Source of the DNA: Parasponia andersonii
Lineage: Eukaryota > Streptophyta > Magnoliopsida > Rosales > Cannabaceae
Length of the DNA: 64,000 bases
Direction of reading: 5' to 3'
Assembly: GCA_002914805.1 (NCBI GenBank)
Contig: JXTB01000026.1
Coordinates: 1,221,676-1,285,675, forward strand
Shown: positions 42,888-55,379 of the stretch, piece after piece
Layout: every line of letters starts with the position of its first letter
Position numbering within the stretch: position 1 is the stretch's first letter
Program-made: the position numbers and the translations under genes
Notes under the pieces: generated by a model
Told to the model about the DNA's origin: nothing
The model's database searches: none
The model's input: only the letters and a program-made list of their open reading frames with translations

Positions 42888-43893
42888 ATGGCCAGCTCAA
42901 GTCATCGAAATTCCGGATACACAGTTTTAGAAGATATGCACTTATGCCGTGTATATCTTGACGTTTCCCAAAACCCGATCTTAGGTATAAACCAAACTAG
43001 CGATTATTTCTGGTCTAGAATTGAGAATGAATATAATAGCAACCTACCGGAGTCTGTCACTGAAACTCGAGGTAAAAGATCTTTACAAAGTCGATGGTAA
43101 ACTATCAAAATAGTTGTGTTAAAATTAAAGGGATACGTAAGACAAATTGAGAATCTCAATCCAAGTGGAGCTTCTGAACAAGATATTGTTAGTATTTCTT
43201 ATTTTAATTTATGTAAATATTTATCTTTATATTGAGGTTTATTTAGTAAAATAATTTATTTTTCTTCTTTGTGTAGTTAAATCGAGCAAAAATATTACTA
43301 GCACAAAATACAAATTTTAAGAAGGGATTTAAATTTGATCATGTCTGGCCTATCCTTAAGAATATAGAAAAATTTTCTGATAATGTCAACAATCCAACAC
43401 CAGTCTTTCCAAGGCAAACTAGTAACTTTGTATCTTCACAATCCGAGTCGTCCCTCATAGAGTCTCCTACATCGGTATATCCTGGTTTTTTTGCACTTGA
43501 TCATAATACAACTGATGAGGAAATTAGCGGTAATTCATCTCAATGGCCTATTGGAGTGAAGAAAACCAAAGGTAAAAGGAAAAAATGATGCGGATATATC
43601 ACGATTTATTAATACTATGCATCAAGATAATAAGGAATTCCTTAAAGTTCTAAAAAAAGCCAACTCCAATAGGCAATAAAATTATGAACTTCAAATCTTA
43701 CGTGCTCAAAATGAGTCTAAAAAATTAGCAATTACTGAATATTGTGAGGACAATAAAATATTATTTACTGATTTAGACTCCATAAAAGATCCCAACTTAC
43801 GGAAGTTTATGCGAAGTGAGCAATCAAGAATCATGAGGAAAAGAGCTCAATAACAAAGAGAAGGATCTCAAAATACCTCTCATATTTATAGGT
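42888..43893 (+). pseudogene. Harbinger ORF1, Myb/SANT-like DNA-binding protein, disabled
   Basis: It starts with MASSSHRNSGYTVLEDMHLC, then VYLDVSQNPILGINQ, SDYFWSRIENEYN and TRGKRSLQSRW. This is the trihelix/SANT-like part of plant Harbinger ORF1 proteins, often misannotated as 'glutathione S-transferase T3-like'. An intron (43189-43276, GT-AG) interrupts it. The C-terminal part (FKFDHVWPILKNIEKF, later IGVKKTKGKRKK, LQILRAQNESKKLAI) matches the NAM-associated C-terminal domain. An in-frame stop follows SRW at 43098-43100, and at least two more stops lie near 43587 and 43673. It would normally bind the ends and escort the transposase. Confidence 0.82.
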
Positions 43894-44531
43894 AATTTTT
43901 CACTAATCTTAGAGATTCCGGAGATGATCTCCCGCCATACTAAAGTATATGTTTAGGTTATGATGTATTTTTTATGTTGTACTTTTCTTCTTCTTTTTTA
44001 CATATGTTGTGTTTTTTTTTTGGAGTATATGTATTTGTAACTTCGTGTTCTCTGCATTTATGCTTTTAGCTACTGTGTTGTAATGAAAGTTATGTTTTGT
44101 TAAATTTTATTTAGTGTTTGATTATTTTATTAATTTTTATGCATTATATATACAATTTAATTATTTATAACTATGTAACATTTTTTATTATCAAATTGAC
44201 ACTACTAAATTAATTAATTTTTATTTAAATGAACTTAAACAATTAATATAAAATCATTTACAATAATTAACACATTTTAAATGTAAAATAGTTTCAAAAA
44301 TATTGTGGGAATTACACATTTTAAAAGGGGTGATTTTGGAAGTTTGACAAAAAAAGGAAAAAAGATAAATTAAAAAAAAGGAGTAATGAACGTCATTTGC
44401 ACAGTGCCAAGCTATATTTAGCGCGGCACATGACAAATTGCCGCAGGCTTTGCCATTCGGTTGGAGGGGTTCATCTACTCCATATTTGGCAATATCTCCA
44501 TTTTGGCAACCGGTTGGAGTAGTTCTTAGAC

Positions 44532-44879
44532 AGCCGTAATTGCCAAAATAAAATAAAAAAAGAAATGTGATGTTACTACAATTTAAACTCTATGTTTTAG
44601 CTTTTTTTTTTTTTTAAAAAAAAAAACTTCACGTTTTAAAATTCCAACAATGTGTACTCTATATCTATATTTTGACGAATTTGTTCCCCAAAAATTGGGA
44701 ATCCCAATCAGATTATATTATTTTTATTTTTAAATAGTTACAACATTTATTTTGAAGGTCTTTTTTTTTTTTTGCAAAAATCAAAATATAGTGGGTCTTT
44801 TTTTTTTTGGGCTAAAACCAAAGTATAAGATTTAAATGGTAAAAATACCAAAATTCAAGAACTTTTTTACAATTAACTC
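44532..44879. other. AT-rich spacer
   Basis: Poly-T and poly-A tracts, with no gene or element recognised. Confidence 0.4.
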
Positions 44880-45130
44880 ATATTAAAACATTAAATATTT
44901 ATTTTCTAATCCATAATCAATTACTTATACACTTTTCAGCGCTCAATTAGTACACTTTTTTAATACTCAACCAATTAGAAAATTCACTTATTAATTATCA
45001 AATAAAAAATTCAAAAATAAATATTTTAAATTGTAATATGTATTAAAGTAAAATTTTAAATCTTTTGAATTTTGTTATTACTTAGTTTGATTGTAGAAAT
45101 GGAATTTGCATCGGAATAATCCAATGTTCT
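44880..45130. mobile_element. MITE-like segment, right half
   Basis: TCAATTACTTATACACTTTT, then AATACTCAACCAATTAGAAAA and ATTATCAAATAAAAAATTC, match the right halves of the MITEs at 59360 and 60892 (TCAATTACTTATATG, AGTACTCAACTAAGTACAAAA). It complements the left half at 40213-40450. Confidence 0.5.
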
Positions 45131-46584
45131 TGTGGTAATAAATGAAGGGAAATTAGGTTGAGAATCAAAATAGATTTTTTGTATCAGCAGTACTCCTATT
45201 TTATATAGATAATTTTTTTAGAGAATAATGACATAAATTACATTGATTTTTGACTTTTCAGCAATAAACTAACTTAACTTTTGAATACCCCATTTAATAT
45301 CTACGCACGTTTATATGATAAGCAAGTTAAAAACCACAAATATCTCTCAATAACTTATTAAAAACATTTAATGAATAATATATTATCAGAAAATGTTTTA
45401 TATATTATTTTATTTTTACCTTTCATTAAAAAATAAATAAATGTATTAAAAACAAATTCAAGAAAAAAGGAAAGCATTTTTTTTTTTACTTTGGATTCAT
45501 ATCAAAATCAAAAGAAGTGGTAAGATAAGTTAAAAAAATAAAGAAAGAAAGAAGAAACTGTGTTTAAACTCTTTCACCAAACAAAATCAAGACCCAAAAC
45601 TATTGTGGAATAGTTTAATAGCCTCTGTTTTTCTTTCTTCGCAATCTATCATATTTATTTTTGGGGAGAAATTAGACAATATATGCTCCAAAAATATGGT
45701 AATTTGACTCCTATACTCAAATTAATAAGGGCTATATTTACACCCGAAGCAGCATAAAAACGCTTATTTTATTATTTTTTTAAAAAATATTATTGATGAA
45801 TAATTCTACAAAAATTATATTGGACAATTTAAAATGGTACATCCCAAAAACCATTTGATTTAATTCAATTCATTTTCATTCAAGCTCTCAAATATTTCAT
45901 TTTTTTTTAAGGAAAAAAAAATCCCTTCGTACTCATAATTATAAACCCTAAAGGAAAAAATCAATTTACAAGAAAAGTCAATCTTATAGAAGTAAAATAA
46001 TCTTTAAATTAAAAAAAGCGAAAAAGAGAGCTTAAAATATGAATATTACTTTTAGAGCTTAAAATAATCCCTTTCTTGAATGGATTGCTTAATATGATGA
46101 CGGTTGGAGTAGATTGATCGCTGAGTCTTAGCCATCTAACTACTCCATTTTGTTGCTCTATATATCGGATCACCAACTGAGGTTTTCTCCATTTTGATTT
46201 TATCAATGAAGGTATGCAGCAATTAGCACAATAAGGTTGTCTTTCGTATTTGGCTTATCTTTCGTTTAGTTGAATATTGATATTCTTTTGGGTTGATGTT
46301 CATCTATTGGCTTTTATCTTCTTCTTTTTTTCCGATAAATTTTCCAGTATTTTGAAAGAAGTCAGAGAAGATGATTGAGGAAAGAAGCAACGCATATGGT
46401 GGGGCCAAAGGGTAATGGGTACTCTAGGAACTCTTGTATTTTTAACATAAATAGAAATTTATTTTATAAAATTAATTCTTTTAGGAGTGTTTTTATATCA
46501 CTTAGGGATGTAAACAAAGCTCCCATTAATCAATCTATGAAAAATATACAAATCTCCCATTAATAAATCTATATAAAATATACC
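45131..46584. other. Intergenic DNA, no gene supported
   Basis: A less AT-rich patch at 46080-46210 has a splice-donor-like GAAG|GTATGC and could be a leader exon, but no downstream coding sequence follows before the gap at 46585. Confidence 0.4.
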
Positions 46585-46852
46585 NNNNNNNNNNNNNNNN
46601 NNNNNNNNNNNNNNNNNNNNNNNNNNNNNNNNNNNNNNNNNNNNNNNNNNNNNNNNNNNNNNNNNNNNNNNNNNNNNNNNNNNNNNNNNNNNNNNNNNNN
46701 NNNNNNNNNNNNNNNNNNNNNNNNNNNNNNNNNNNNNNNNNNNNNNNNNNNNNNNNNNNNNNNNNNNNNNNNNNNNNNNNNNNNNNNNNNNNNNNNNNNN
46801 NNNNNNNNNNNNNNNNNNNNNNNNNNNNNNNNNNNNNNNNNNNNNNNNNNNN
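46585..46852. other. Assembly gap (268 N)
   Basis: A run of N. The sequences on the two sides look unrelated. The right side (46853-47400) has the GC-richer, CCCGCTTYAAC-bearing look of a repeat. Confidence 0.99.
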
Positions 46853-49499
46853 AAAATTATCGCCTACAGGTCAAGCTCGTCTACATCTATATGATCATGG
46901 CGAAAAAAGACAAATCAGACAACCAGCTAGTCAATACCAAAATATGCCCTCTCATCTGCATTATAAGACTAAAATGAGCTAAATCTTAATAAGTAAAAAC
47001 TATGCATACTTTTGAATGCTTTAAAATCTCATAAAGTTCTCATTATACCATTTTCTTTCTTAAACATTTGAGTCCATGCATTTTCCTTAAAAATTATTCT
47101 TAGTTGGGCCTCTTAGCACATTATTTGTCCCATAAGTCGATAAGCCATGATAACATTGGGAAGAAACTCTGGCCAAAAGTAAAAATAGGGTGCGACAGTC
47201 GTGTGAGGTTTTTGAAAACTCATTCCCTCATCAAAGGAGCATCCCACACCGCGTTAATATTGTCCCGCTTCAACGAGACACATCATAAGATCTACAAATC
47301 CCGCTTTAACAGGAGAGTTTGTATCAACAAACTTACCTATCCAGCTCCGACAGACTAGCAATTGTCATTAAAACTTATCTTATAAAATTGGTACAATGGT
47401 ACTCACTTTCAAATACTTTTATAATAAAATTCTCCATTTGCATGTAAGACGTGCTATGCACATGCCATTTCATAACTTTCAGGAATAAGTAAGTTTCACA
47501 TAATTACATCTTCCGTATAGTTTTTGTGATGCAGTTGTAAGTCTTTACTTACCTCGTGTCGTGAATAGGAATTGATAGTGGAAAGAGTCAATATCCTCTA
47601 AAGATTAGTGTACTAATCACCTATCATATATTACTATTATTCAAGATGCACATTTTACAAAAATAATGCATTAAGATATTTGAACAAGACCGAAATATCA
47701 ACTTTCACTAAATTAGGAAACTTTGTCTTAAAATGACTCCGAAGTATATAAATCACTTAAGGTACTTAGTAGTCAACAACTAGCATTGAAAAAACAGTTC
47801 AAAAGTATTAAATTATGAATGCTAGTTCATTAGTATAAAATGGTCTAAAATGACACATAATTTTGTAAAAACTAGTCCATTTGCTCCCAAATGGTGCCAT
47901 TTTATTTTAAAAACATTTAGACAGCACCTCCCCTATTTTTAAGACATTTCCACATGATTAAAATCATGGTTTTAAACTTGCAATAATAACTAACAATCCA
48001 ATTCCCACATATACACATCAAAAAGGATCATTTGGAACAACCTAAATGTACTTAAATTCCTTTCAATTTTCACAAAGTTTAAACAACTTTTACACTTATG
48101 TGCCATCACAACCAACCATCAAATAAGTGTAATAAATAATAGAATCAATAAAATATACACTATAAGTTTAAGAAATCGGATTACAAATTTGGAAAACTTA
48201 ATCTACCACACATGAAAATAATTAAATCCATAAATAGCAAACTTTGGGGACTTAGGTTTAACTTTAATCCTCCACCTAAATTTTATATTTCTAGCAATAT
48301 ATAAGGGTTCATAGGACCATTATTCATCAAATAANCCAAAGTTAGTGAATCCTACCTTAGAAAGTGAAAACTAGTTATATTTTGACTTATGATCCTATAT
48401 GACCAATCTTATTGTAATTTAGTGGAACCTAGCCCCTTAACCAATCATAAAATATAAAAAGAAAGTCAATTAGACTTCAATTAATAATACAAACATAGTA
48501 TCAGCACTCAATTATTAGAATGCACAAAAACGATATTATGCGATTAGACCTAATATAAGCTAGTTTAGTACAACTAAATATGAATTAGTGTCCTGAATGT
48601 CACCTTGTACTTAGCTAGAGCCGAAAAATTAAAGACTATAAATGAGTCTCATACATTGAATCAAGCCTATTTGACGTGTTAACACATAGTAAATTCGGCT
48701 CCAAAGTACGTGAAAATTACATTTTACTGAAAAACTACTATTTGATTAAATTATTAACAAGTACGATCTTAATGCATGTACACATAGTATTGCTTTCATA
48801 ATTATATTTTTTGTTCTTTTAGTACACTGAGCTCTCTCTCTGAGGGTATTGAACTTTTACACTGCATTGGGACACTTCGACAATCATTAGTTTAATAATT
48901 TGTATGTAAATACACATAACATAATAAATGAGCATGATACTATGAAACTAGTATTAACAACTTCTAGATGTCTAATATGCAATTAGAACATATTTATTAT
49001 TAACTTAATATGAATGTGAGAATCTTAAGCACCACATTAACAGTCCAGATTTTTGTAATTAATGATAAGTATTAAAATACCTATTGGAGCTAGCCTCTAC
49101 ATCAATATATACATATAAATAATTCTATAAGTTGTATATATTTATATAGTCAATGTTTTGAACTTAACTTTCCTTTGTAGTTTTTCCACCATCTCTTCTC
49201 TACTCTTGGCTTATGTCTTGAAGCTACGGTGGTGTTCAGAGATTTTCTTAGGTTTGTAATCTACCAAAAAGAGAGATCTCTTAGATTTCTCTTTGTAGAG
49301 ATTCTTTTATGTTTATTTTCTAAATTTTTTTAAATTGTAATAAGTCATTCCACTTTTGTAAATGTTGTGTACCATAGATCTAATTCTATGGATTTTTTGT
49401 ATCACTTGATTCTAGAATTACGTAGGTTTTTTGTTAGGGTTTATAGGTTTTCTTTTAGATTTAAAGCTTTGAGAGATAGATCTATAAGATTTATTATGT
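46853..49499. other. Unclassified repeat-like DNA
   Basis: 47150-47360 contains GTGCGACAGTCGTGTGAGG and a doubled CCCGCTT(C/T)AAC motif. 48600-48720 contains CTAGAGCCGAA and TTCGGCTCCAAAGTACGTG. Both resemble non-coding parts of retroelements but match none I can name. No reverse transcriptase or integrase frame is seen. One ambiguous base is at 48335. Confidence 0.35.
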
Positions 49500-49632
49500 C
49501 AGGAATCTATTATAGCGTCTATTGATAGATACAAAGAATTTACTATGGCGTAAATTGATAGATGTCAAGGGTCTACTATACTTTTTACTGATAAACGCTA
49601 GAGGTCTATTGTGGCATTTACTGCTGGATGCC
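49500..49632. repeat. Minisatellite, ~33-bp unit, four copies
   Basis: Four imperfect units, each of the form AGGTCTA(C/T)TATGGC-TTTA-TGATAGATGC, at 49500-49532, 49533-49566, 49567-49599 and 49600-49632. The unit length is divisible by three, but no convincing frame runs through it. Confidence 0.8.
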
Positions 49633-49708
49633 TTTAAGGAACTAATGATAGTTCTAAGATCTGACTGCTGGATATTTTCAAGGAGCTAATGATATTTCTA
49701 AGGTCGGG
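49621..49708. repeat. Tandem duplication, 44-bp unit, overlapping the minisatellite
   Basis: Units 49621-49664 and 49665-49708 both begin CTGCTGGAT and contain GGAXCTAATGATA and TTCTAAG. They grow out of the last unit of the preceding 33-bp array, so two repeat periods have been stacked. Confidence 0.85.
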
Positions 49709-50500
49709 CTTGGAATTTATTATCTCTTTTGGAACCTTTAGTTATATTTGTTGTATTTGATGGAGTCGTTTAATCGGTCGTTCATATAATCTTATGAGGA
49801 ATTTTATTTAAAAAGAAAAATATATTTATATGGTCCAATATATCATATTTTTTTTCTTTATAATAAAGTAAAGATCATTAGTTAAATCTCATTTTTTTTT
49901 TTTAAAAAATATAATAATTTTCTTTCATTGGATGTCTATAAAATTCATTGTATACTTCACCCAACCAATTTATTGGGTGTCCAATTTTATGTAAATTTTT
50001 TAGCTTAATTTTCTTTTTATTGTATTTTTCTTTGAATTTTGAATTAAAAGTACTCATTTACAAAACCAAATACTTAAATTTAATTGTCGTGGATAGAATT
50101 ATATTTCTAAATATTCAAAACAAAACAAAATACCCATGAAACCAAATCGTTAGTTTCACTTTAGAATTCAAAACTAGTGAAATCAAACCAAAATAAGCCA
50201 AACAATATGATCACTCCTCTTCTATCATTTTATAATCACTCATGATCTATATAAATGAATAATATAGATAATTCAACTCTACTTTGTAAATTGATACATC
50301 TTGAAATGAGTGTGAATATTTTTTTGCACTTTTCTCCCACTTGTATTTCTTCCATATTTTTGTAGTATGACAAATGTAAGTAGTAAAGTAATAATCTGAC
50401 AACTTTAATTTTCAATAATCTTGGACGAGGATAAAATAGTAAAAACATTACAAATATAAAAAATAAAAGAGATATTTGTATTTGGTAAAGTTATAAAATG
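49709..50500. other. AT-rich spacer
   Basis: No gene or element recognised. Confidence 0.45.
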
Positions 50501-50516
50501 TATATATATATATATA

Positions 50517-50759
50517 GGACACCAGTACAGTAGGTATTTTTTTTTTTAATCTATGCATAGGTATCAATTTGACTAATGAAAATTTAACATGTATATTTTT
50601 TTATTGTAAAATGTAAGAGAAAGAAAGAGTATTAATGATGCACATATTTTCATGCATTTCATTATAACTATTAGATCACTATTAAATAGTGATCCAACAG
50701 CTTAAAAAAAAATATCTACCTATAGGTAAAAGAAAAAAATACCTATTGGATTGGCAACC
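50517..50759. mobile_element. MITE inserted in a (TA)n tract, best-preserved copy
   Basis: A 243-bp element with imperfect terminal inverted repeats. The left end reads GGACACCAGTACAGTAGGTA. The right end, on the minus strand, reads GGTTGCCAATCCAATAGGTA. A T run and a CTATGCATAGGTATC / CCTATAGGTAGATAT block follow on each side. Both flanks are TA microsatellite (50501-50516; 50760-50784). The same layout is seen at 62155-62335 and at 63931 onward. Insertion into TA tracts recalls the rice 'micron' elements. No coding capacity. Confidence 0.8.
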
Positions 50760-50784
50760 ATATATACATATATATATATATATT

Positions 50785-53122
50785 TCAAATTTAAAATAAT
50801 AGCAACATTGCAATTAAAATCAGATGCTTAAATTTCACATCATATTGGAGACTTTTTTTTTTTTGGGCACAAATGCTTAAATTTGTTTACATCAGCAGAA
50901 ACGCATAACATATAATATGAATCATACGATGTAGATGCTTTGAGATGATACTACACGACTATCCCCTCTTTTTTTCTTAAAAAAAAAATAAGAAAAAAAA
51001 AATAAGAAAGAAGGAAAGAGAGAGATGAAATCTGTCTCATAGCCATAGCCCATTGTTCAAAAAGTCCAGGTAAAAGGTGTTAGGTGATATTGTAGGCGCC
51101 CTCATCACGACATGGTATACGGAAATCAAATCGTTGCTTAGGTATGATTAAGTGCACAAGACGTTGAAAAAGCAACACACAAAGACAGAAAAATAAATAA
51201 ATAACTTGGCCTTCAATTCATTGTTCTACATTGCAGGGGGAAAAAAGTAGTTGTTCTATATGCATATAGATTTTTATAATAGTTCGATACGTGTGTTTTG
51301 TCTTATTAGTGCTCATATTATTATTTTCTAATACCACGTGATGTTACGTTATGGGTGCCAATAGGGATCAACACCACGTAATAATATTACAAAATATACC
51401 AATCTGTTACTTAATAATTATAATTATATTTAAAATGAGATCCACGTTAAACTTAATTTATTAATTAAATTCACTTATAACTGAAATAATTGATTTTATT
51501 TAGTAGATTTGAACTTGAACTTTTCAATATTGCTATATTTGGAAGCGTCTATTTTGTACCTTCATTGACCCTGAGGCTAGACCAAAGACTTATTTTGCAT
51601 TTTTTTTTTCTTTTAAATAGCCAATTATGAAATGTCGCAATTAGAGTTTCTTGCACGCTTTTTACAATGTTGAAATATGTGATAATTCATTTCTTTAGGG
51701 AAAAAAAAGAATTATGTAAATATTCAATCCCTAATAATTAATAAAAGAACTAGAGATAATGATATTAAAATACCTTATTTTTAACTTTTCTACAAAAATT
51801 ATCCTAAATTTTAAATTTTTGTAAAATAATTTTCTCACTTTTAAATTTTTGTAAAATAATACTCTGATTTTTGAATTTTTTAAAATTATAAATTTACTTT
51901 TGAATTTTACAAATTAATACCCTAACGATTAAAATTATTATAAATTATCACCTTAACATTTAAAATTCCTATAAATTTGTATCCTTGACATCCAATTAGT
52001 TTTAATAATAAAAAGATGGTGGCAGCCCTTATTAACTTAATAAAATCTTCTTAAATAATAATAAAATTTTTGGAAAATATTTATAATTAGATTATTTAAC
52101 TTTTCATTTAAATAAAAAATAAAAAATTGGAACGAGAAACAAAATGGTTAATTGTATAAAAAAAGGAAAAAGAACATGAGAGGTTTAAAAAAAATTGTGT
52201 TTTGTCGCAATTAACTAAAAAAAATAGTTATAAAATAAATTTTGATCATATATTAACGTATGAGCATTTTTAATAAGTTAATGAGAGATATTTATATCTT
52301 TTAATCTGCTCATAGTATAAATTTGTAAAAAACAAAACAAAACAAAATAAAACAAAAATTAAGATTATTAATTTGCAGAAATTGTAAATATTAGTGTATT
52401 AATTTACATAATTCAAAAGTAATGATAATAATTTGCAAAAATCATAAATGTGAGGATATTAATTTGTAGATTTTCAAAAATGAGGTTATTAATTTGTAGA
52501 AGTTCAAAAGTTATGGTATTTTTTGCCAAAAAAAAAATTAAAATGTGGGAGTTTTTAAGTAATCAACCCAAAGAACTATGTAATTTGTTTGAACTTTTAA
52601 GGTGACTTTGACATTGTCACGTTGTAGGAAAAATAAACATGCATATGTTAAGAAATGATATTTTTTTATTTGATTTTGTGCATATTTTGTATTTCTTATA
52701 GACAATAACCTAGTATATAAGTTTATGGATAATACACTAAACAAAATTTGTAATATTTAATTAAAGTCGGTATCCTTAATTAAATAATATTAGTACGGTC
52801 CTTCAATATTGAGAATGTTATAATCTTATCATGATTATTAATGTGGTGATATTATAATGTAGGTACTTTATATTAATAGATTATATAGGAATGAGAAAGA
52901 TGTAATTTGAGTTTTAAATAAATTATATTGACAGTTGAGAATTCAAATAATCTCAAAAGAAAATCATATATAGATCAGTCTTAATCATTAGCATTTATAG
53001 ACTCTTTGTAACATTGTGTTTTTTGTCTTACTTATTAAAGTTTGTCTTTAAATAAGTCGAATTATTTATATCTTGGGAACATAATAAAATGAATAGTTGG
53101 GAATGTAACTTACATATACAAA
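50785..53122. other. AT-rich intergenic DNA
   Basis: Around 51790-51990 and 52320-52530 short motifs such as TTTTGTAAAATAAT and ATTAATTTGTAGA recur several times, giving a loose tandem-like texture. No gene is seen. Confidence 0.4.
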
Positions 53123-53130
53123 ATCTATTC

Positions 53131-53727
53131 TAGGAGTGGTAATTCATGTCGACGGATTAAGTTTGTGTCAGGCTGATATCCAATAATATACATAAATTTA
53201 TTCAACCCGAACATAACATGTCAAAAAAATCCTCAACAATAACCCAACCTACATAGAAACGGGTTGACCTGAATTCGACCCATTTAGATAAACAATACTT
53301 AACTCACAATCTATTTTTGACTTGCTAACCTATTTGTGACTCACATATTTTACAATTATTTTCTTTTTTTTAAGGACTATTTTAGCCTTATTTAGAAAAC
53401 TAACAATAAATTATCTATGAAAATATTTTTATACAAATTAAAGTATTCACTGTTTATTCATAATACATAATAAAAAGTTATATTCTTTTGTCTTTATTTT
53501 TTATTAGATTTTAAATTAAGAATATTTTTTATTAATTTATTATATATATTTATTGGTGGGTCAAATGAGTCAATTTTATGTCAGGCGGGTTGATCCAAAC
53601 CCAACCCGTTTCTTAATTTGCATCGAGCAGGTCGATCCAATTTCAACTAATACATTTTTTTTTATCAATACTAACTTGTAAAAGATCGTGTCATATTGTT
53701 ATGTCACAACCCAGATTGCCACCTATA
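53131..53727. mobile_element. Non-autonomous hAT element with perfect 8-bp target duplication
   Basis: The 597-bp element starts TAGGAGTGGTAATTCATGTC and ends (minus strand) TATAGGTGGCAATCTGGGTT. These are the GGGTGGCAAT-type termini of plant hAT elements. The target duplication ATCTATTC is perfect (53123-53130 and 53728-53735). Inside are the usual AACCCGACCC/GGGTTGA blocks (53255-53285 and 53586-53612). No transposase. Confidence 0.9.
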
Positions 53728-53735
53728 ATCTATTC

Positions 53736-54399
53736 TTTTCTAAGAGAAGTCTGAAAGATGATTCCCTAGTGTCTTAATTTGGAACTTAAACAGTTTGAGT
53801 CTCAATTTATAATAAATTCATATAATAATTTTCATTAGAGAATTAACAGTACATAAGGATAAGGAGGTAATAGGAGAGGTAAAAAGAATTTAGTCTAGCT
53901 TTAATCACAAATCATCTAAGAAGGATTAGAATATATGTAGCGATTAAATTAATTGATTGCTTACTATTTTCTAAGTAAAATAAACTATGTAATTGCAAGA
54001 GTGTAATTTCAAATTTTTAGTCAAGTATTAATTAAAAAGTTTAGTTAATTGTCAAAATTTATTGGATCCTAAATTAGAGGTCCATAAGTTTTTATTACAT
54101 ACTTGATAATATGTCCAGAAAAATTATTTTTCTAATAAAATATTCTAATTAATTATTATTATTATTTACTAATTAATTTTGAATAAATAAATAGTATATT
54201 CCTAGTGGATGGCTCTCACACACCAACTACAAAATACTCTCTTAAAAGAGATAATAATTTTCCAATTAATTTATATTTAAATTTTGAATTTAATATAGAA
54301 AATAATGGAGATATTTGAGGAAAATATAATATTGGATAATTTTAAAAAACTAAAACACCCATTAGGGAGGGTGTTACACACCAATCACAGAAAAGCTGG
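53736..54399. other. AT-rich spacer
   Basis: No gene recognised. ACACACCAACTACAAAATACTC near 54218 and ACACACCAATCACAGAAAAG near 54375 are loosely repeated. Confidence 0.4.
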
Positions 54400-54690
54400 A
54401 GGTGGACTGTAATTTGGGAAGGGTTCTACCTTTAATTAATTAATTAAATATTTTATTAAATTATTTAATTAAAAGTTATTTAAATGAGAAACACTAGCAC
54501 TGAAAGTGCATAAGTGTTATTTTTCTACAAAGCCTCCAAAATTAAGAGAGAAAAAATAAAAGAATTTGTCTGTTCTCTGTATAAATAAACTTTGCAACCT
54601 CATGTGTTGAGAATATTATAATATCAGAATAATGTGAGATTATTATTCTTTACGCCCATATGTTAATCCATTGGTATTGGAGTTTGACTT
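54400..54690 (+). mobile_element. Possible LTR remnant (fossil)
   Basis: TCTGTATAAATAAAC (TATA-like) lies about 100 bases before a TTGGTATTGGAGTTTG motif at 54671-54686 that resembles a tRNA-Met primer-binding site. That is the arrangement at the end of a 5' LTR. No second LTR or coding domain is present, so the family is unassigned and confidence is low. Confidence 0.25.
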
Positions 54691-55379
54691 GAAAAATATG
54701 CGGTTTAGAAAACAGGAAAGTGAGGATATATTGATAGGCTTCAAAAGATAATGAATCTTGTTCTTTGTTATTCTAAAATCAAATTTCTATTATTAACGTT
54801 GTAAACTCATATAACTAAAAGGTTTTGTGATTTTTTTATATGCACGGGTCTATTTTTCCGCTACAAATTTGATTTTTCAACTAACAACATATGATATGTA
54901 GGAGTAGATAAAAAACTAAAATAGACCCTCAACCAATAGATTTAGTGTAATAGATTCCCCTCTTTCAAACTCTAGCTGCCATTTTTTTAATCTTTTAATA
55001 GTTTATACATAGTGTTGGTAATTAAAGTATCATTTTGTTATTGTTAAATTTTTATTTTGTTTCTTTTATGACCCGAACTCTAGGTTAGTAGCAGAATAGA
55101 AATTTCACTTATATTTGGAAAAAATGGGATTTGATTTCCATTCATAAGGAGGGACAGTTCGATACGTTTAATAGGGTTATATTTTTGGTTGAAATAGGAT
55201 AGTGTTCAAACTCCCAACTAGGTTTGTAACTATTAGTATTCATTGGAATAAAATTCTAAAAAATATTTTTATAAAATCATTTTCAAGAATACCATAGTTT
55301 TGTAAAATCTAGAAATGCATCAGAATTAGTCATTTAAAATTTTTCTCTGTACAAAACAATTCTCGAAAGCAGTTTGATT

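Larger units (their letters stand above)
40520..44531. mobile_element. Decayed PIF/Harbinger DNA transposon
   Basis: Contains both genes typical of the superfamily, in divergent orientation: a DDE transposase (minus, 40930-42290) and a Myb/SANT-like ORF1 (plus, 42888-43893). About 600 bases of repeat-rich DNA lie between them. The right end (44503-44531, minus strand TAAGAACTACTCCAACCGG) and the left-side motif CATCTCCAACCC near 40559 resemble PIF/Harbinger termini of the GAGCATCTCCAA type. They do not form a clean pair, so the boundaries are approximate and no 3-bp target duplication is certain. Both genes are disabled. Confidence 0.7.

Noticed and set aside
47104-47358. 84-codon plus-strand frame
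   Set aside because: Lies in repeat-like DNA with no recognisable domain.
46853-47400. Possible CRISPR-like or satellite array from doubled CCCGCTTYAAC motifs
   Set aside because: Only two short copies with unequal spacing, in a plant nuclear genome. Not an array.
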